A stretch of 64,000 bases of DNA from Microbacterium marinum (GCF_014204835.1 NZ_JACHMD010000001.1:2914001-2978000), one strand, 5' to 3'; shown: positions 26,323 to 34,909, counted from the stretch's first letter. Program-made: numbers and translations. The notes: generated from the sequence alone by a model not told the origin.

Positions 26323-28107
26323 TCAGACTCCGCCGCCGCCCCCGCCACCACCGCCGCCCCCGGCCGCACCGCCGCCCGCCGAGCCGCCCGTCGATGACGA
26401 CGACGATGCGGCCGCCGACAGCGACCCGATACCCGCGGAGAACGACGCGGCGTTGAAAGCGGTCGCGCCGGCGTACCAGGTCGGCGCGGCGAGACCGTTC
26501 GAGTCGTACAGCACGGCGAGCCGGCGCGACCATTCCGCCTCCTGTCCGAACACGACGGCGTAGGGCAGCAGCGTCTCGTAGAGGTGGAGCATCTCGCGCG
26601 CATCTCCGACGTCCACCGGGCGCCGCTCCGCCCCCTCGGGCGACTGCAGCGTCCGGATCCGGTCGGCCTCCGCCCACTCGATGAAACGTCGCAGCCCGGC
26701 GAGGTGGTCGCGCACCTCCGCACCCGCCTCGGTCAGCGGCGTGTGGAGCGTCAGCAACAGCACCGCGATCGCGAGGAGGATCGAGACGATCAGTGCGAGG
26801 ACCGGCCAGAGTGGATCGACCGCGGCATCCAGCATGACGATGCTGCACACGACGACGACACCGGCGAGGATGAACCCCGACATCTGGGGTGCCAGGCGGC
26901 GCCACAGCGGCACCGGGCGGTACAGGCCTCGCGCCTTCAACGCTGCGCTCGCCTCGGAGAGGATCCGCTGAGCGGTCTTCGAGAGCCGGGTGTCCTGGCT
27001 GCCGAACTCGTACGTCTCGCCGATGACGCCCGTCGGGAACAGCCCCTCGAGCAGCAGGCGCCCATCGCCGTCGGCGCGCGTCGGGTCCACCAGCTCGGCG
27101 ACCAGCTTCGACTGCCCCCAGCGCGGCTTCTCCCCCGCCATGATGCGGATCGACCCCGCGACCGCCTGCTCCAGCACCTCGGCGGGAATCGCCTTGCCGG
27201 GTTTCGCGAGGAACACCGCCGACTCCAGGGCGTCGACGCCCGCCGGAGGTGTGAACTCGGCCACGACGGTGGGGCGCCCCGGCGCGTCGCGGAGGACGCC
27301 ACGCAGGAGCGCGAGGGCCCAGCCGAGCACGCCGAGCAGGGCGAGCAGAGCCGCAAGCTGCACCCCACTCCACGGGGACCCCGTATACGAGGTGTCGAGG
27401 GCGACGAACGTCCCCTCCTCGAAGCCGACCGCCATCGTCAACGTCTCCCCCGGGCCGAGGTCGCGCGCCGTCGCCGTCACGCTCACCCCGTCGTTCGTCT
27501 CGACGAGATCTACGCTCTCGCAGGCGTCCGTCGCACCCTGGCGGCCCGCGTAGCAGGCGCTCACACCGACGGCATCCGCGAGCTCCGGGCCGACAACGAG
27601 CCGCGACGTCACACGATCGAACGACTGCTTCCAGTCCACGCCGTTCACGTCCCAGTAGAGCTCGAGGCCGGTGTCGGGGAAGTCGTTCACCACCCCATCG
27701 AGGGTGTAGGTGAAGACGAAGCGCTGCTCACCGCGCAGGAAGGCGTCGTCGCGCGCCACGATCTCGATCCCGTTGTCGACGTCATCGGTCTCGACGTCCC
27801 ACTCCCTGCCGTTCCCGTCCGTGACGGAGATGACGTCGGGGCGGAGCGGACGACCCCGGTACTCGTCGGGGATCACCCGCCGCATGCCGTGGTTCTGATC
27901 GGCATCGGGGAAGACGGCGACGAAATCCTCCACCACCCGCATGCGACTGACGCCGTCGTCGTCGCGCGTGAGCGTGTATTCGGCGTCGAGACTCGCGAAG
28001 CGGAAGTCGTCGACATCGGCCGCCGATGCCGGCACCGACACGATCACACCGAGCACCACCAGCAGCACGGATGCCGCGAACCGACCGAGCCCCCGAGAAG
28101 TCGTCAC
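26323..28107 (-). CDS. DUF2207 membrane protein with Gly-rich tail
   Basis: The 594-aa product has an N-terminal signal peptide (about 1-30, LLVVLGVIVSVPASA). A long extracytoplasmic DUF2207 beta domain follows (about 30-250, with LDAEYTLTRDDDGVSRM and PDTGLELYWDVNG). There are membrane spans near residues 252-270 and a pair near 410-460. The cytoplasmic portion ends in a run of glycine and serine. Such proteins are common in actinobacteria and of unknown function. It is divergent from the MarR gene by 35 bp. Confidence 0.85.
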   Translation of the reverse strand: MTTSRGLGRFAASVLLVVLGVIVSVPASAADVDDFRFASLDAEYTLTRDDDGVSRMRVVEDFVAVFPDADQNHGMRRVIPDEYRGRPLRPDVISVTDGNGREWDVETDDVDNGIEIVARDDAFLRGEQRFVFTYTLDGVVNDFPDTGLELYWDVNGVDWKQSFDRVTSRLVVGPELADAVGVSACYAGRQGATDACESVDLVETNDGVSVTATARDLGPGETLTMAVGFEEGTFVALDTSYTGSPWSGVQLAALLALLGVLGWALALLRGVLRDAPGRPTVVAEFTPPAGVDALESAVFLAKPGKAIPAEVLEQAVAGSIRIMAGEKPRWGQSKLVAELVDPTRADGDGRLLLEGLFPTGVIGETYEFGSQDTRLSKTAQRILSEASAALKARGLYRPVPLWRRLAPQMSGFILAGVVVVCSIVMLDAAVDPLWPVLALIVSILLAIAVLLLTLHTPLTEAGAEVRDHLAGLRRFIEWAEADRIRTLQSPEGAERRPVDVGDAREMLHLYETLLPYAVVFGQEAEWSRRLAVLYDSNGLAAPTWYAGATAFNAASFSAGIGSLSAAASSSSSTGGSAGGGAAGGGGGGGGGGGV

Positions 28108-28142
28108 TCAGCCACCCTATGAGCGGCGATACAGTGGACGCC

Positions 28143-28571
28143 ATGACAGACCGCCGCCTCGCCGTCGCCGCGTGGGAGAGTCTGTTCCGTGCTCAGCACG
28201 AGCTCATGAACGACTTCGAGCAGGATTTCGACGGCGACGACCTCGCTCAGGCCGAATACGACGTCCTCCTGACGGTCACCCGCGGCGAGGACCAGTCCGC
28301 GCGACTGCGCGACGTGACGGCGAACATGCTCATCAGCCAGCCCAGCGTCTCGCGACTCGTCGACCGCATGGTCAGCCGCGGACTCATCACCAAGTGCCCC
28401 GACCCGTCCGACGGCCGCGGCGCGATCGTCACGGCGACGGAGAAGGGTGCGGGAGCGTTCCGTCGCGTCGCCACCGTCCACGGCCGCACGATCGCGGATC
28501 GGATGGCTGTCCTCTCCGACGAAGAGCTCGCACAGCTGAAGGCATTGACCACCAAACTCCGAGGGCTCTGA
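28143..28571 (+). CDS. MarR-family transcriptional regulator
   Basis: The 142-aa winged-helix protein includes the recognition region ANMLISQPSVSRLVDRMVSRGLI and the wing DPSDGRGAIVTAT (about 62-100). The start is the ATG at 28143. It is divergent from the DUF2207 membrane-protein gene, which is the closest candidate target. It has no cysteine pair suggestive of redox sensing. Confidence 0.88.
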   Translation: MTDRRLAVAAWESLFRAQHELMNDFEQDFDGDDLAQAEYDVLLTVTRGEDQSARLRDVTANMLISQPSVSRLVDRMVSRGLITKCPDPSDGRGAIVTATEKGAGAFRRVATVHGRTIADRMAVLSDEELAQLKALTTKLRGL

Positions 28572-28582
28572 CCTCGAACGCG

Positions 28583-28619
28583 CGAAGGCCCCGCATCCGG
28601 TTCGGATGCGGGGCCTTCG
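28583..28619. terminator. Bidirectional terminator
   Basis: A stem of up to 17 bp (28583-28599 with 28603-28619) lies between the convergent MarR and hsp20 genes. It is GC-rich, AAGGCC-flanked and perfectly paired. It probably ends both transcripts. Confidence 0.75.
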
Positions 28620-28649
28620 TCGCTCGGCGGCGCGGACGCCGCCGGGCGG

Positions 28650-29102
28650 TCACTGGTCGATCGGCTGCGGCTGGTCGGACTCCGACGCGGTGATCGTCGA
28701 CGGCGAGCCGTCGGCGACGACCTCGATCTTGCGGGGCTTCGCCTTCTCGCTGACCGGGATGGTCACACTCAGCACGCCGTTGCTGTACGACGCGGCGATC
28801 GCCTCGGTGTCGATGCCCTGACCGAGGTTCAGCTGACGCAGGAAGCTGGCCGCCTCGCGCTCGCGGGTGATCCACTTCACGCCGTCGCCGGAGGACAGCG
28901 TCCGCTCGGCGCGGATGGTCAGCAGCTGCCCATCGACGTCGATGTCGACCGAGCCGGGGTCGATGCCGGGCAGGTCCGCGGTGAGGACGTAGTGATCGCC
29001 GTCGCGGTACAGGTCCATCGGCATCCGTCGCGGGCCGCGGCGCGGGTCGAAGAGGGTCGACGCGAAGCGGTCGATGTCACGGAACGGGTCGTACGTGGCC
29101 AT
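28650..29102 (-). CDS. hsp20: Hsp20/alpha-crystallin small heat-shock protein
   Basis: The 150-aa holdase chaperone starts MATYDPFRDIDRFASTLF (ATG at 29102, AAGGAGAG upstream). The alpha-crystallin domain (about 38-130) contains YVLTADLPGIDPGSVDIDVDGQLL, a SFLRQLNLG stretch and the A-x-x-x-NGVLSVTIP signature. The upstream region carries both CIRCE and HAIR elements, so expression is probably repressed by HrcA and HspR and released by heat. It is monocistronic. Confidence 0.95.
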   Translation of the reverse strand: MATYDPFRDIDRFASTLFDPRRGPRRMPMDLYRDGDHYVLTADLPGIDPGSVDIDVDGQLLTIRAERTLSSGDGVKWITREREAASFLRQLNLGQGIDTEAIAASYSNGVLSVTIPVSEKAKPRKIEVVADGSPSTITASESDQPQPIDQ

Positions 29103-29132
29103 GATTCTCTCCTTGTCCAATCTGGTCCGAAA

Positions 29133-29153
29133 GTTGAGTCGGTGTGACTCAAG
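29133..29153 (-). promoter_or_regulatory. HAIR element (HspR site) before hsp20
   Basis: The plus strand reads GTTGAGT-N7-ACTCAAG. The consensus HspR-associated inverted repeat is CTTGAGT-N7-ACTCAAG; on the minus strand only the final base of the distal half-site differs. It covers the predicted hsp20 transcription start and lies 31 bp from the start codon. Confidence 0.8.
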
Positions 29154-29163
29154 TGAGATCAGA

Positions 29164-29190
29164 TTAGCACTCGATGGCGGCGAGTGCTAA
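29164..29190 (-). promoter_or_regulatory. CIRCE element (HrcA site) before hsp20
   Basis: TTAGCACTC-N9-GAGTGCTAA is a perfect match to the CIRCE consensus. A -10 hexamer TAATCT (minus strand 29166-29161) lies at its proximal edge, so HrcA binding would cover the -35/-10 region of hsp20. Confidence 0.92.
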
Positions 29191-29238
29191 TGGTTCTCCG
29201 AGGGCGAACGTCGCCCCGTCGAGACCTAGGCTGACGGG

Positions 29239-31293
29239 GTGACGCCGCACGAGATCGCCCCCGAACCCGCCGACCCGTTCCTCTGGCTCGAGGAGGTCTC
29301 GGGCCCGCGAGCGCTCGAGTGGGCCGCCGATCAGACCGACCGCACGAACGAGACGTTCGCCGGCACGACCCGGTCGGCACTGGAGGAGCGCCTGACGCGG
29401 ATCCTCGACGATCCCGACCGCCTCGTCGTCCCTGGCCGACACGGGGACCTGATGTACGACCTGTGGCGCGACGCGGACAACCCGCGGGGATTGTGGCGCC
29501 GCACCTCGCGCGCCGCGTTCGCCGCCGGGTCGCCCGAGTGGCAGGTGCTGCTCGACATCGACGCGCTCGGGCGGGAGGAGGGGCGCACCTGGTCATTCGC
29601 CGGCGCGACGCACGCGCCAGCGGGATCGGATCGTGCGCTCGTCCGCCTGAGCCCCGACGGCGGTGACGCCGCCGTCGTCCGCGAGTACGACCTCGCGGCG
29701 GCTCGCTTCGTCGACGACAGCCCCTTCTCACTCGACGCGCACAAGCACCGTGTCGCGTGGATCGACAGCGACACGCTCCTGGTCGCCACCGCCCTCCACG
29801 GGGGCGGTGTGACCGACTCCGGCTACCCGATCACCGCGCGCGTCTGGCACCGGGGCACCGTCCTCGACGACGCCCCGCCGATCCTTTCGGGGGCGGCGTC
29901 GGATGTGGGCGTGTTCGTGCACGTCGACCACACCGACGGGCACGCCACCCCGCTCATCGTCGTGGCGCACGACTTCTTCTCCTCCGAGACGTGGGCGTGG
30001 CGCGACGGAACCGCGACGCTCCTCGCGGCGCCTCAGGACGCGGTCGTCGACGTCCACGGCGACCTCGCGGCCGTGCGGACGACCACGCCCTGGCAGGTAG
30101 CCGGGCAGACGCATGCCGCCGGAACCCTGCTGATCGGCCCCGTCACGACCCTCACCGAGGGAGACGGCTCGGACCTGCGGGTCGCGTTCACACCTACGGC
30201 GGGCACGGTGCTCGACACCTGGACCTGGACGCGTCGGCGCCTGATCCTGACCGTCCTCGACGACGTGCAGAGCCGCATCGTCTCCCTCGATCCCGCCGGC
30301 GACGACCGCCTCGAGATCGACCTGGGCCTCGGATCCGACGACCTGTTCAGCGCGAGCATCGCCACCCTCGACGCCGACATCGACGACGAACTGTGGATCG
30401 TCGCACGCGGATTCCTGACCCCGGCCACCCTGATCGTGACGGATGCCGTGACGCCCGCGCCACGCGTCGTGGCACGCGGCCGCGCCGCGTTCGACACCAG
30501 CGGTTTGGTCGCGCGCCAGCACTGGGCGGTGTCGGCCGACGGCACCCGCGTCCCGTATTTCGAGGTCGGACCCCGTGAGCGCTCCGGCATCCTCCCCGTC
30601 CTGATGAGCGGCTACGGCGGGTTCGAGCACGCCCTCACGCCCGAGTACCCCGCGATCGTGGGCCCGGCGTGGCTGGAGAAGGGCCGGGTCTTCGTCGTCG
30701 CCAACATCCGCGGGGGCGGCGAGTTCGGGCCCGCGTGGCATCTCGCGGCGCTCCGGGAGAACCGTCACCGCGCGTACGAGGACTTCGCCGCCGTCGCGCG
30801 CGACCTGGTCGCGCGGGGCATCACGACCCCCGACCGCGTCGCCTGCCACGGGCGCAGCAACGGCGGGCTGCTGGTGGGGAACATGCTGACGCTGTACCCC
30901 GACGACTTCGGCGCGATCGTCTGCGGCGTGCCGCTGCTGGACATGCGCAGGTACACGCGACTCTCCGCCGGTGCGAGCTGGATCGCCGAGTACGGCGACC
31001 CCGACGACCCCGACGACTGGCGTTTCGTGCAGTCCTTCTCGCCGTACCACCTCATCGAGCCGGGCCGCGCGTACCCGGCATCCCTCATCTATGCCGCCGC
31101 GAGCGACGACCGGGTGGGCCCGGCACAGGCGCGGAAGATGGCCGCACGTCTCCACGCCGAGACCGACGCCGAGGTGCACTACCTCGAGCCGGTCGAGGGA
31201 GGGCACGCGGGGACCATCGACTCGGCCGCGACCGCGTCATTGCACGCGACGATCCACGCCTTCCTCGACGCGACGGTGGCCAAGGACTCCTGA
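29239..31293 (+). CDS. Prolyl oligopeptidase-family serine peptidase
   Basis: This S9A peptidase of 684 aa (GTG at 29239) begins DPFLWLEEVSGPRALEWAADQ, the usual N terminus of this family. A beta-propeller spans about 60-400. The catalytic domain has CHGRSNGGLLVGNML (Ser), SDDRVGPAQARKMAARL (Asp) and GGHAG (His). No signal peptide is visible. It cleaves short proline-containing peptides in the cytosol by family knowledge. Confidence 0.93.
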   Translation: MTPHEIAPEPADPFLWLEEVSGPRALEWAADQTDRTNETFAGTTRSALEERLTRILDDPDRLVVPGRHGDLMYDLWRDADNPRGLWRRTSRAAFAAGSPEWQVLLDIDALGREEGRTWSFAGATHAPAGSDRALVRLSPDGGDAAVVREYDLAAARFVDDSPFSLDAHKHRVAWIDSDTLLVATALHGGGVTDSGYPITARVWHRGTVLDDAPPILSGAASDVGVFVHVDHTDGHATPLIVVAHDFFSSETWAWRDGTATLLAAPQDAVVDVHGDLAAVRTTTPWQVAGQTHAAGTLLIGPVTTLTEGDGSDLRVAFTPTAGTVLDTWTWTRRRLILTVLDDVQSRIVSLDPAGDDRLEIDLGLGSDDLFSASIATLDADIDDELWIVARGFLTPATLIVTDAVTPAPRVVARGRAAFDTSGLVARQHWAVSADGTRVPYFEVGPRERSGILPVLMSGYGGFEHALTPEYPAIVGPAWLEKGRVFVVANIRGGGEFGPAWHLAALRENRHRAYEDFAAVARDLVARGITTPDRVACHGRSNGGLLVGNMLTLYPDDFGAIVCGVPLLDMRRYTRLSAGASWIAEYGDPDDPDDWRFVQSFSPYHLIEPGRAYPASLIYAAASDDRVGPAQARKMAARLHAETDAEVHYLEPVEGGHAGTIDSAATASLHATIHAFLDATVAKDS

Positions 31294-31298
31294 GCGGG

Positions 31299-31427
31299 TC
31301 AGGGCCGCTGGAACGCGATCAATCCGATCGTGTTGCCCTCGCTGTCGCGGATGAACGCCTGCCACTCGTCGAGGTCGAAGAACAGCAGCCCGGCACCGTC
31401 GAAGCGGGCGATCTGCGCGAGACTCAT
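31299..31427 (-). CDS. 42-aa VOC/glyoxalase C-terminal fragment with its own RBS
   Basis: The frame MSLAQIARFDGAGLLFFDLD, followed by EWQAFIRDSEGNTIGLIAFQ, resembles the last strand-turn-strand of the vicinal oxygen chelate fold (DSEGNTIGL is the classic end). AAGGAG lies about 6 bp before the ATG at 31427. The upstream half of a VOC module is absent, so this is either a stand-alone small protein or a fragment that kept or gained a ribosome site. It is convergent with the oligopeptidase gene. Confidence 0.5.
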   Translation of the reverse strand: MSLAQIARFDGAGLLFFDLDEWQAFIRDSEGNTIGLIAFQRP

Positions 31428-31503
31428 GCCCGCTCCTTCCGTGGCGTGACACCACCGTCGGCACGCCTCCCCTCTAGTGTGGGGTTCGGGAGGATCCACC
31501 GCC

Positions 31504-32940
31504 ATGAGCACCATCGGCACCGTCGAGGACGATCTGGCCCGCGTCCTCGCTCAGACCGAAAGCGCCACGCGTCCGGGTGACCCGGCCCGCGCACGGCTTG
31601 AGGTGCATTTCTCCGACCTGCACCGCGCCGCGTCGCGCCTCTTCGGCGGGGCAGCCGATGGCGCCGAGCGGCTCGACGCCCTCGTCGAGATCGCCCTCGA
31701 GGCCTGGCACACGCGCACGCTCGACCTCAAGGTGCACGGCGATCAGCGCGCGGCCGATCCGCAGCGGCTGTCGTCGCGGTACGCGCTGGGCGCGGCCTGC
31801 TATGCCGACCGGTACGCCGGCAACCTCGCGGGCCTTCGCGACGAGATCCCGTACCTGCGGCATCTCGGGGTCTCACTCCTCCACGTCCTCTCGCCGTTCG
31901 CACCGGGCACGGACGGTCGCCCCGACCTCACCCGCATCGACCCCGGCCTGGGATCGATGGACCGCCTCTCCGCCCTGGCCGCCGACCTGCGCCTGGCCGG
32001 GATCTCGCTCGCTGTCGACGTGACCTGCGGCGACGACCCCGTGACCTTCGCCCGCGACGTGTCGCATCTCGCCGGATGCGGCGTCGAGGTGTTCGTCATC
32101 TCCGATACGGATGCCGCCGCGCTCGCGTCTGCCGTGCTCGCCATCGGCGCGCCCGGCGTGCAGGTCCTCGCACCCTCACAGAGTTCGGCACCGCTGTGGG
32201 AAGCGCTCGCGACCGGTGACGCGGCCGCGCTGCGCCGGGCCGTGTCGTGGCGCTCGGGCGCGACGGGGATCACCTCGATCCGCGACGCCGACGCGGTGCA
32301 CTGGGCCGGCGACGGCGACGCGCTGACGGCCTTCTACGAGCGCTCCGGGCGGGGTGTCGCCGCCGACGGCGGGCTCGCGGGAACCACGGCGTCTCTCGCC
32401 GGGCTCGGCGACGACGACCCGCACGCCGAAGCGCGCGTCGCCCTGGCGCACGCCCTCGCCCTGAGCCTTCCCGGTGTGCCGATGCTGTGGTTGGGCGACG
32501 AGGTCGGGCAGCTCAACGACGACAGCCACCGCGACGACCCGGAACGGCGAGACGATCCGCGATGGCTGCACCGCGGTCAGAAGCCTCGCGACCTCTACGC
32601 GGCTCGCCACGACACCGGATCCGCCGCCGGGCGCGTCTTCCAGACGATCACCAAGCTGATCGCCGTGCGCCACACGACACCCGAATTCGACGGCTCCTGC
32701 CTGGTGGATTTCGAAGTGCCCGCCGAATCGATCGTGGCCTTCCAGCGCCCCGGCGATGACGGGGTGGTCCTCGTCATCGCCAACGTCGGCTCCGCCGCGG
32801 CATCCATCCCCGCCGTGACCTTCTCGGGATTCGATGCGGATGCCGAAGACCTCGTCGACGGCATCCGCATCGACCTCGCGGAGGACCTGGAGCTCGCACC
32901 CTACGAGGTGCGCTGGCTCCGCGTGGTCCCGCGGAGCTGA
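31504..32940 (+). CDS. Degenerate amylosucrase-like GH13 protein
   Basis: The 478-aa protein (ATG at 31504) aligns by eye with amylosucrases along its length. It has the helical N-domain (about 1-90), YLRHLGVSLLHVLSPFAP, then GTTASLAGLGDDDPHA, LPGVPMLWLGDEVGQLND and RWLHRG. True family members are about 640 aa. Here the middle of the barrel is contracted and catalytic motifs are gone: the NHTS motif reads CGDD, no RLDA-type nucleophile motif is found, and HDDIGW is replaced by RDADAVHW. It is probably not a glycosidase or transglycosidase. Codon use looks maintained, so it may have another role. Confidence 0.75.
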   Translation: MSTIGTVEDDLARVLAQTESATRPGDPARARLEVHFSDLHRAASRLFGGAADGAERLDALVEIALEAWHTRTLDLKVHGDQRAADPQRLSSRYALGAACYADRYAGNLAGLRDEIPYLRHLGVSLLHVLSPFAPGTDGRPDLTRIDPGLGSMDRLSALAADLRLAGISLAVDVTCGDDPVTFARDVSHLAGCGVEVFVISDTDAAALASAVLAIGAPGVQVLAPSQSSAPLWEALATGDAAALRRAVSWRSGATGITSIRDADAVHWAGDGDALTAFYERSGRGVAADGGLAGTTASLAGLGDDDPHAEARVALAHALALSLPGVPMLWLGDEVGQLNDDSHRDDPERRDDPRWLHRGQKPRDLYAARHDTGSAAGRVFQTITKLIAVRHTTPEFDGSCLVDFEVPAESIVAFQRPGDDGVVLVIANVGSAAASIPAVTFSGFDADAEDLVDGIRIDLAEDLELAPYEVRWLRVVPRS

Positions 32941-32941
32941 C

Positions 32942-33364
32942 TCAGTCCTCGACCACCCGGACGGTGACGTCGATGTTGCCGCGCGTCGCGTTGGAGTAGG
33001 GGCAGACCTGGTGCGCGGCGTCGGCGATCCGCTGCGCCTGCTCCGGGTCGAGGTGCGGGATGACGACCTCGAGCTCGACGGCGAGGCCGAACCCGCCCTG
33101 CCCGTTCGAGCCGATGTGCACCCGGGCGCCGACGCTCGTGTCCTCGAGCTTCACCTTCTCGGCGCGGGCGACGGACTGCAGCGCGCTGTGGAAGCACGCC
33201 GCGTAGCCCGCGGCGAAGAGCAGCTCGGGGTTCGGAGCGCCGCCGGGCCCGCCCATCTCGGTGGGGATGCGGACATCGGTGTCGATCAGTCCGTCGCGCG
33301 TGCTGACGTGGCCGTTGCGGCCGTCGCCGATCGCGAGTGCCTCTGCGGTGTAGATGGCGTCCAT
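32942..33364 (-). CDS. ohr: Organic hydroperoxide resistance protein Ohr
   Basis: This 140-aa thiol peroxidase of the OsmC/Ohr fold reduces organic hydroperoxides. Catalytic Cys pair C57 (GYAACFHSAL) and C121 (HQVCPYSNATRGN) are present, plus the Arg in VRIPTEMGG. It lies 14 bp downstream of the OhrR-type regulator on the same strand, the standard ohrR-ohr arrangement, and is likely induced by peroxides. Confidence 0.95.
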   Translation of the reverse strand: MDAIYTAEALAIGDGRNGHVSTRDGLIDTDVRIPTEMGGPGGAPNPELLFAAGYAACFHSALQSVARAEKVKLEDTSVGARVHIGSNGQGGFGLAVELEVVIPHLDPEQAQRIADAAHQVCPYSNATRGNIDVTVRVVED

Positions 33365-33378
33365 GACTGTTCCTTTCC

Positions 33379-33819
33379 TCAGGAGGCCGCGGCCTCGTTG
33401 TTGGCTCTGATGGCGGCGTTGAGCGCGTGTACGGCGTCGAGCACCGCGCGTGCGCCGTCGCCGGTGAGTCCCGTGCAGCGGGCGATCTCGACGCCGACGT
33501 CGCGCATCTCGGCGCGCATCTCCCGACCCGCCGCGGTCAGCGTGATCTCCACGACGCGGTCGTCCTCGGGGCGTCGGGTGCGGGCGACGAGGTCACGGGC
33601 CTCGAGGCGGCGCAGCAACGGCGACAGCGTGCCCGAGTCGAGGAAGAGCTGCTCCCCCAACTCCGAGACCGTTCGAGGCTCGGCATCCCACAGGGCGACC
33701 AGGACGAGGTACTGCGGGTAGGTCAGCTTCCACGGCGCGAGCACCCGGCGGTACGCCTGGCCGAACGCGTGGCTGGCCGAGTACATGCCGAAGCAGACCA
33801 TGTCGTCGATCACGCTCAT
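33379..33819 (-). CDS. ohrR: OhrR-type MarR peroxide sensor
   Basis: The 146-aa winged-helix regulator starts MSVIDDMVCFGMYSASHAFG (ATG at 33819). C9 in DDMVCFGMYSA matches the peroxidatic Cys of OhrR. The HTH is LTYPQYLVLVALW...LGEQLFLDSGTLSPLLRRLEA with wing RRPEDDRVVEI. An in-frame start at 33852 would run into the operator and is unlikely. It represses itself and ohr until oxidised by organic peroxides, by family knowledge. Confidence 0.92.
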   Translation of the reverse strand: MSVIDDMVCFGMYSASHAFGQAYRRVLAPWKLTYPQYLVLVALWDAEPRTVSELGEQLFLDSGTLSPLLRRLEARDLVARTRRPEDDRVVEITLTAAGREMRAEMRDVGVEIARCTGLTGDGARAVLDAVHALNAAIRANNEAAAS

Positions 33820-33828
33820 ACCCCTAGA

Positions 33829-33855
33829 GTTGCACGCAATTGAGTTGCGCACAAC
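33829..33855 (-). promoter_or_regulatory. OhrR operator
   Basis: A 27-bp interrupted palindrome reads GTTG-CA-CGCAA-TTGAG-TTGCG-CA-CAAC, with nine of eleven positions complementary. It lies immediately upstream of the ohrR start codon, as expected for an autoregulated MarR/OhrR promoter. Confidence 0.7.
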
Positions 33856-33908
33856 CTGTCACGGCGACGACGCGAGCGCCACAGTTCCCCGCCCGCGTGC
33901 GTCAACGG

Positions 33909-33936
33909 GAAAAGCCCCGCCGGAGCGGGGCTTTTC
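33909..33936. terminator. Terminator hairpin near tRNA-Arg
   Basis: A perfect 12-bp stem (33909-33920 with 33925-33936) has a CGGA loop, and the stem ends in AAAA/TTTT. It lies 21 bp beyond the 3' end of the minus-strand tRNA gene, so the TTTT on that strand gives a short U tail. Confidence 0.75.
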
Positions 33937-33956
33937 AGGACTGTCTCAACACAGTG

Positions 33957-34029
33957 TGCGCCCGAAGGGACTCGAACCCCTAACCTTCTGATCCGTAGTC
34001 AGATGCTCTATCCATTGAGCTACGGGCGC
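33957..34029 (-). tRNA. tRNA-Arg(ACG)
   Basis: The minus strand folds as a 73-nt cloverleaf. The acceptor GCGCCCG (34029-34023) pairs with CGGGCGC. The anticodon stem TCTGA/TCAGA surrounds loop CTACGGA, giving anticodon ACG, and the T-arm reads GGGGTTCGAGTCCC. The 3' CCA is not encoded. ACG is read as ICG and serves CGN arginine codons. Confidence 0.97.
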
Positions 34030-34095
34030 ATGGCCCGTGTTTCAGGGCCGAGGACCAGAGTACCCCACGCACGGCCCGACCCGAAATCGGCGCGG

Positions 34096-34746
34096 CTACT
34101 CGAGCTCGCTGAGGTCGACAGCGCCACGGTCGGCGGTCTCCACGGGCGGCGGCTCTACCCCTTCCGCGCGCAGCGCCTGCTGCTTAGCGACGCTCCGCCG
34201 ATGCGCGCGGAGCTTCGGCAGATCGACGAGGCGGAGGGCCTGCATCCGCGCGCCGCGCATGCGCTCGTAGTCGGCGTCGAGGTCGGGACGCGCGGCCGAG
34301 ATGCGCAGCGAGCGGTCGATGTTCTTCGACACCTCACCCCACGCCGCTTCGCGCGCGTCCGCGACGAGCTTGCGCAGCTCCGCGTCGTCGGCGGCGCGCA
34401 GTCGCAGCTCCCGGGCGACGTGCTGCGACTGCTTCACGCGCCGACGCAGGTTGCGTACGTCGCGACGCCGGTAGTCGTGCGTGCCGCTCGAGTCGGAGTA
34501 GCGGTTGCGTGCCGCCTTCCGCTCGCGGTCGGTGCGCGCGGCATCCGCCTCGGCTTCAGCGGCCAAGCCGAGCAGCGTTTCCCGGGCGTCAGGCAGGAAG
34601 GCATCGGGGTCGAAGTCGTCTCCGTCGACGAGGATGTGCACGAGGATGCGGTTCTTCAACGCCAATCGCGTCGCCGCGGACGCGATGTAGAGCCCCTCGG
34701 CGACGACGTCCCGGGTCTTGACCCGCTCATTGTCCGTCACGTTCAC
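34096..34746 (-). CDS. Hypothetical charged coiled-coil-like protein
   Basis: The 216-aa protein starts MNVTDNERVKTRDVVAEGLY. It has a short hydrophobic N-terminal part, an acidic segment LVDGDDFDPDAFLP and then long Arg/Glu/Ala-rich helices (about 65-190) with likely coiled coils. There is no signal peptide, membrane span or cysteine pattern. I do not recognise a functional family. It lies alone next to the tRNA on the same strand. Confidence 0.7.
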   Translation of the reverse strand: MNVTDNERVKTRDVVAEGLYIASAATRLALKNRILVHILVDGDDFDPDAFLPDARETLLGLAAEAEADAARTDRERKAARNRYSDSSGTHDYRRRDVRNLRRRVKQSQHVARELRLRAADDAELRKLVADAREAAWGEVSKNIDRSLRISAARPDLDADYERMRGARMQALRLVDLPKLRAHRRSVAKQQALRAEGVEPPPVETADRGAVDLSELE

Positions 34747-34868
34747 CCCTCGGCATCGATCTTACGCGGGAGGCGGCTGAGCACCGAGGGCGCATCTCCT
34801 AGCACCGGTCGGCCCGCCCGACAAGCCGTGGGCCGAGACGCTCCCCGCGCGTAGCGTGGCAGGCGTCG

Positions 34869-34901
34869 AAGGCCCCCGGTGAGCTGACTCCCGGGGGCCT
34901 T
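34869..34901. terminator. Terminator hairpin
   Basis: An 11-bp perfect stem (34869-34879 with 34891-34901) has an 11-nt loop and ends in TTT. It lies immediately 3' of the minus-strand serine hydrolase gene and is its likely terminator. Confidence 0.7.
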
Positions 34902-34909
34902 TGGCTTGC

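Noticed and set aside
33957..34029. tRNA-Arg as an integration site for an island
   Set aside because: No integrase and no repeated tRNA 3' end was seen within the flanks; neighbours are ordinary chromosomal genes.
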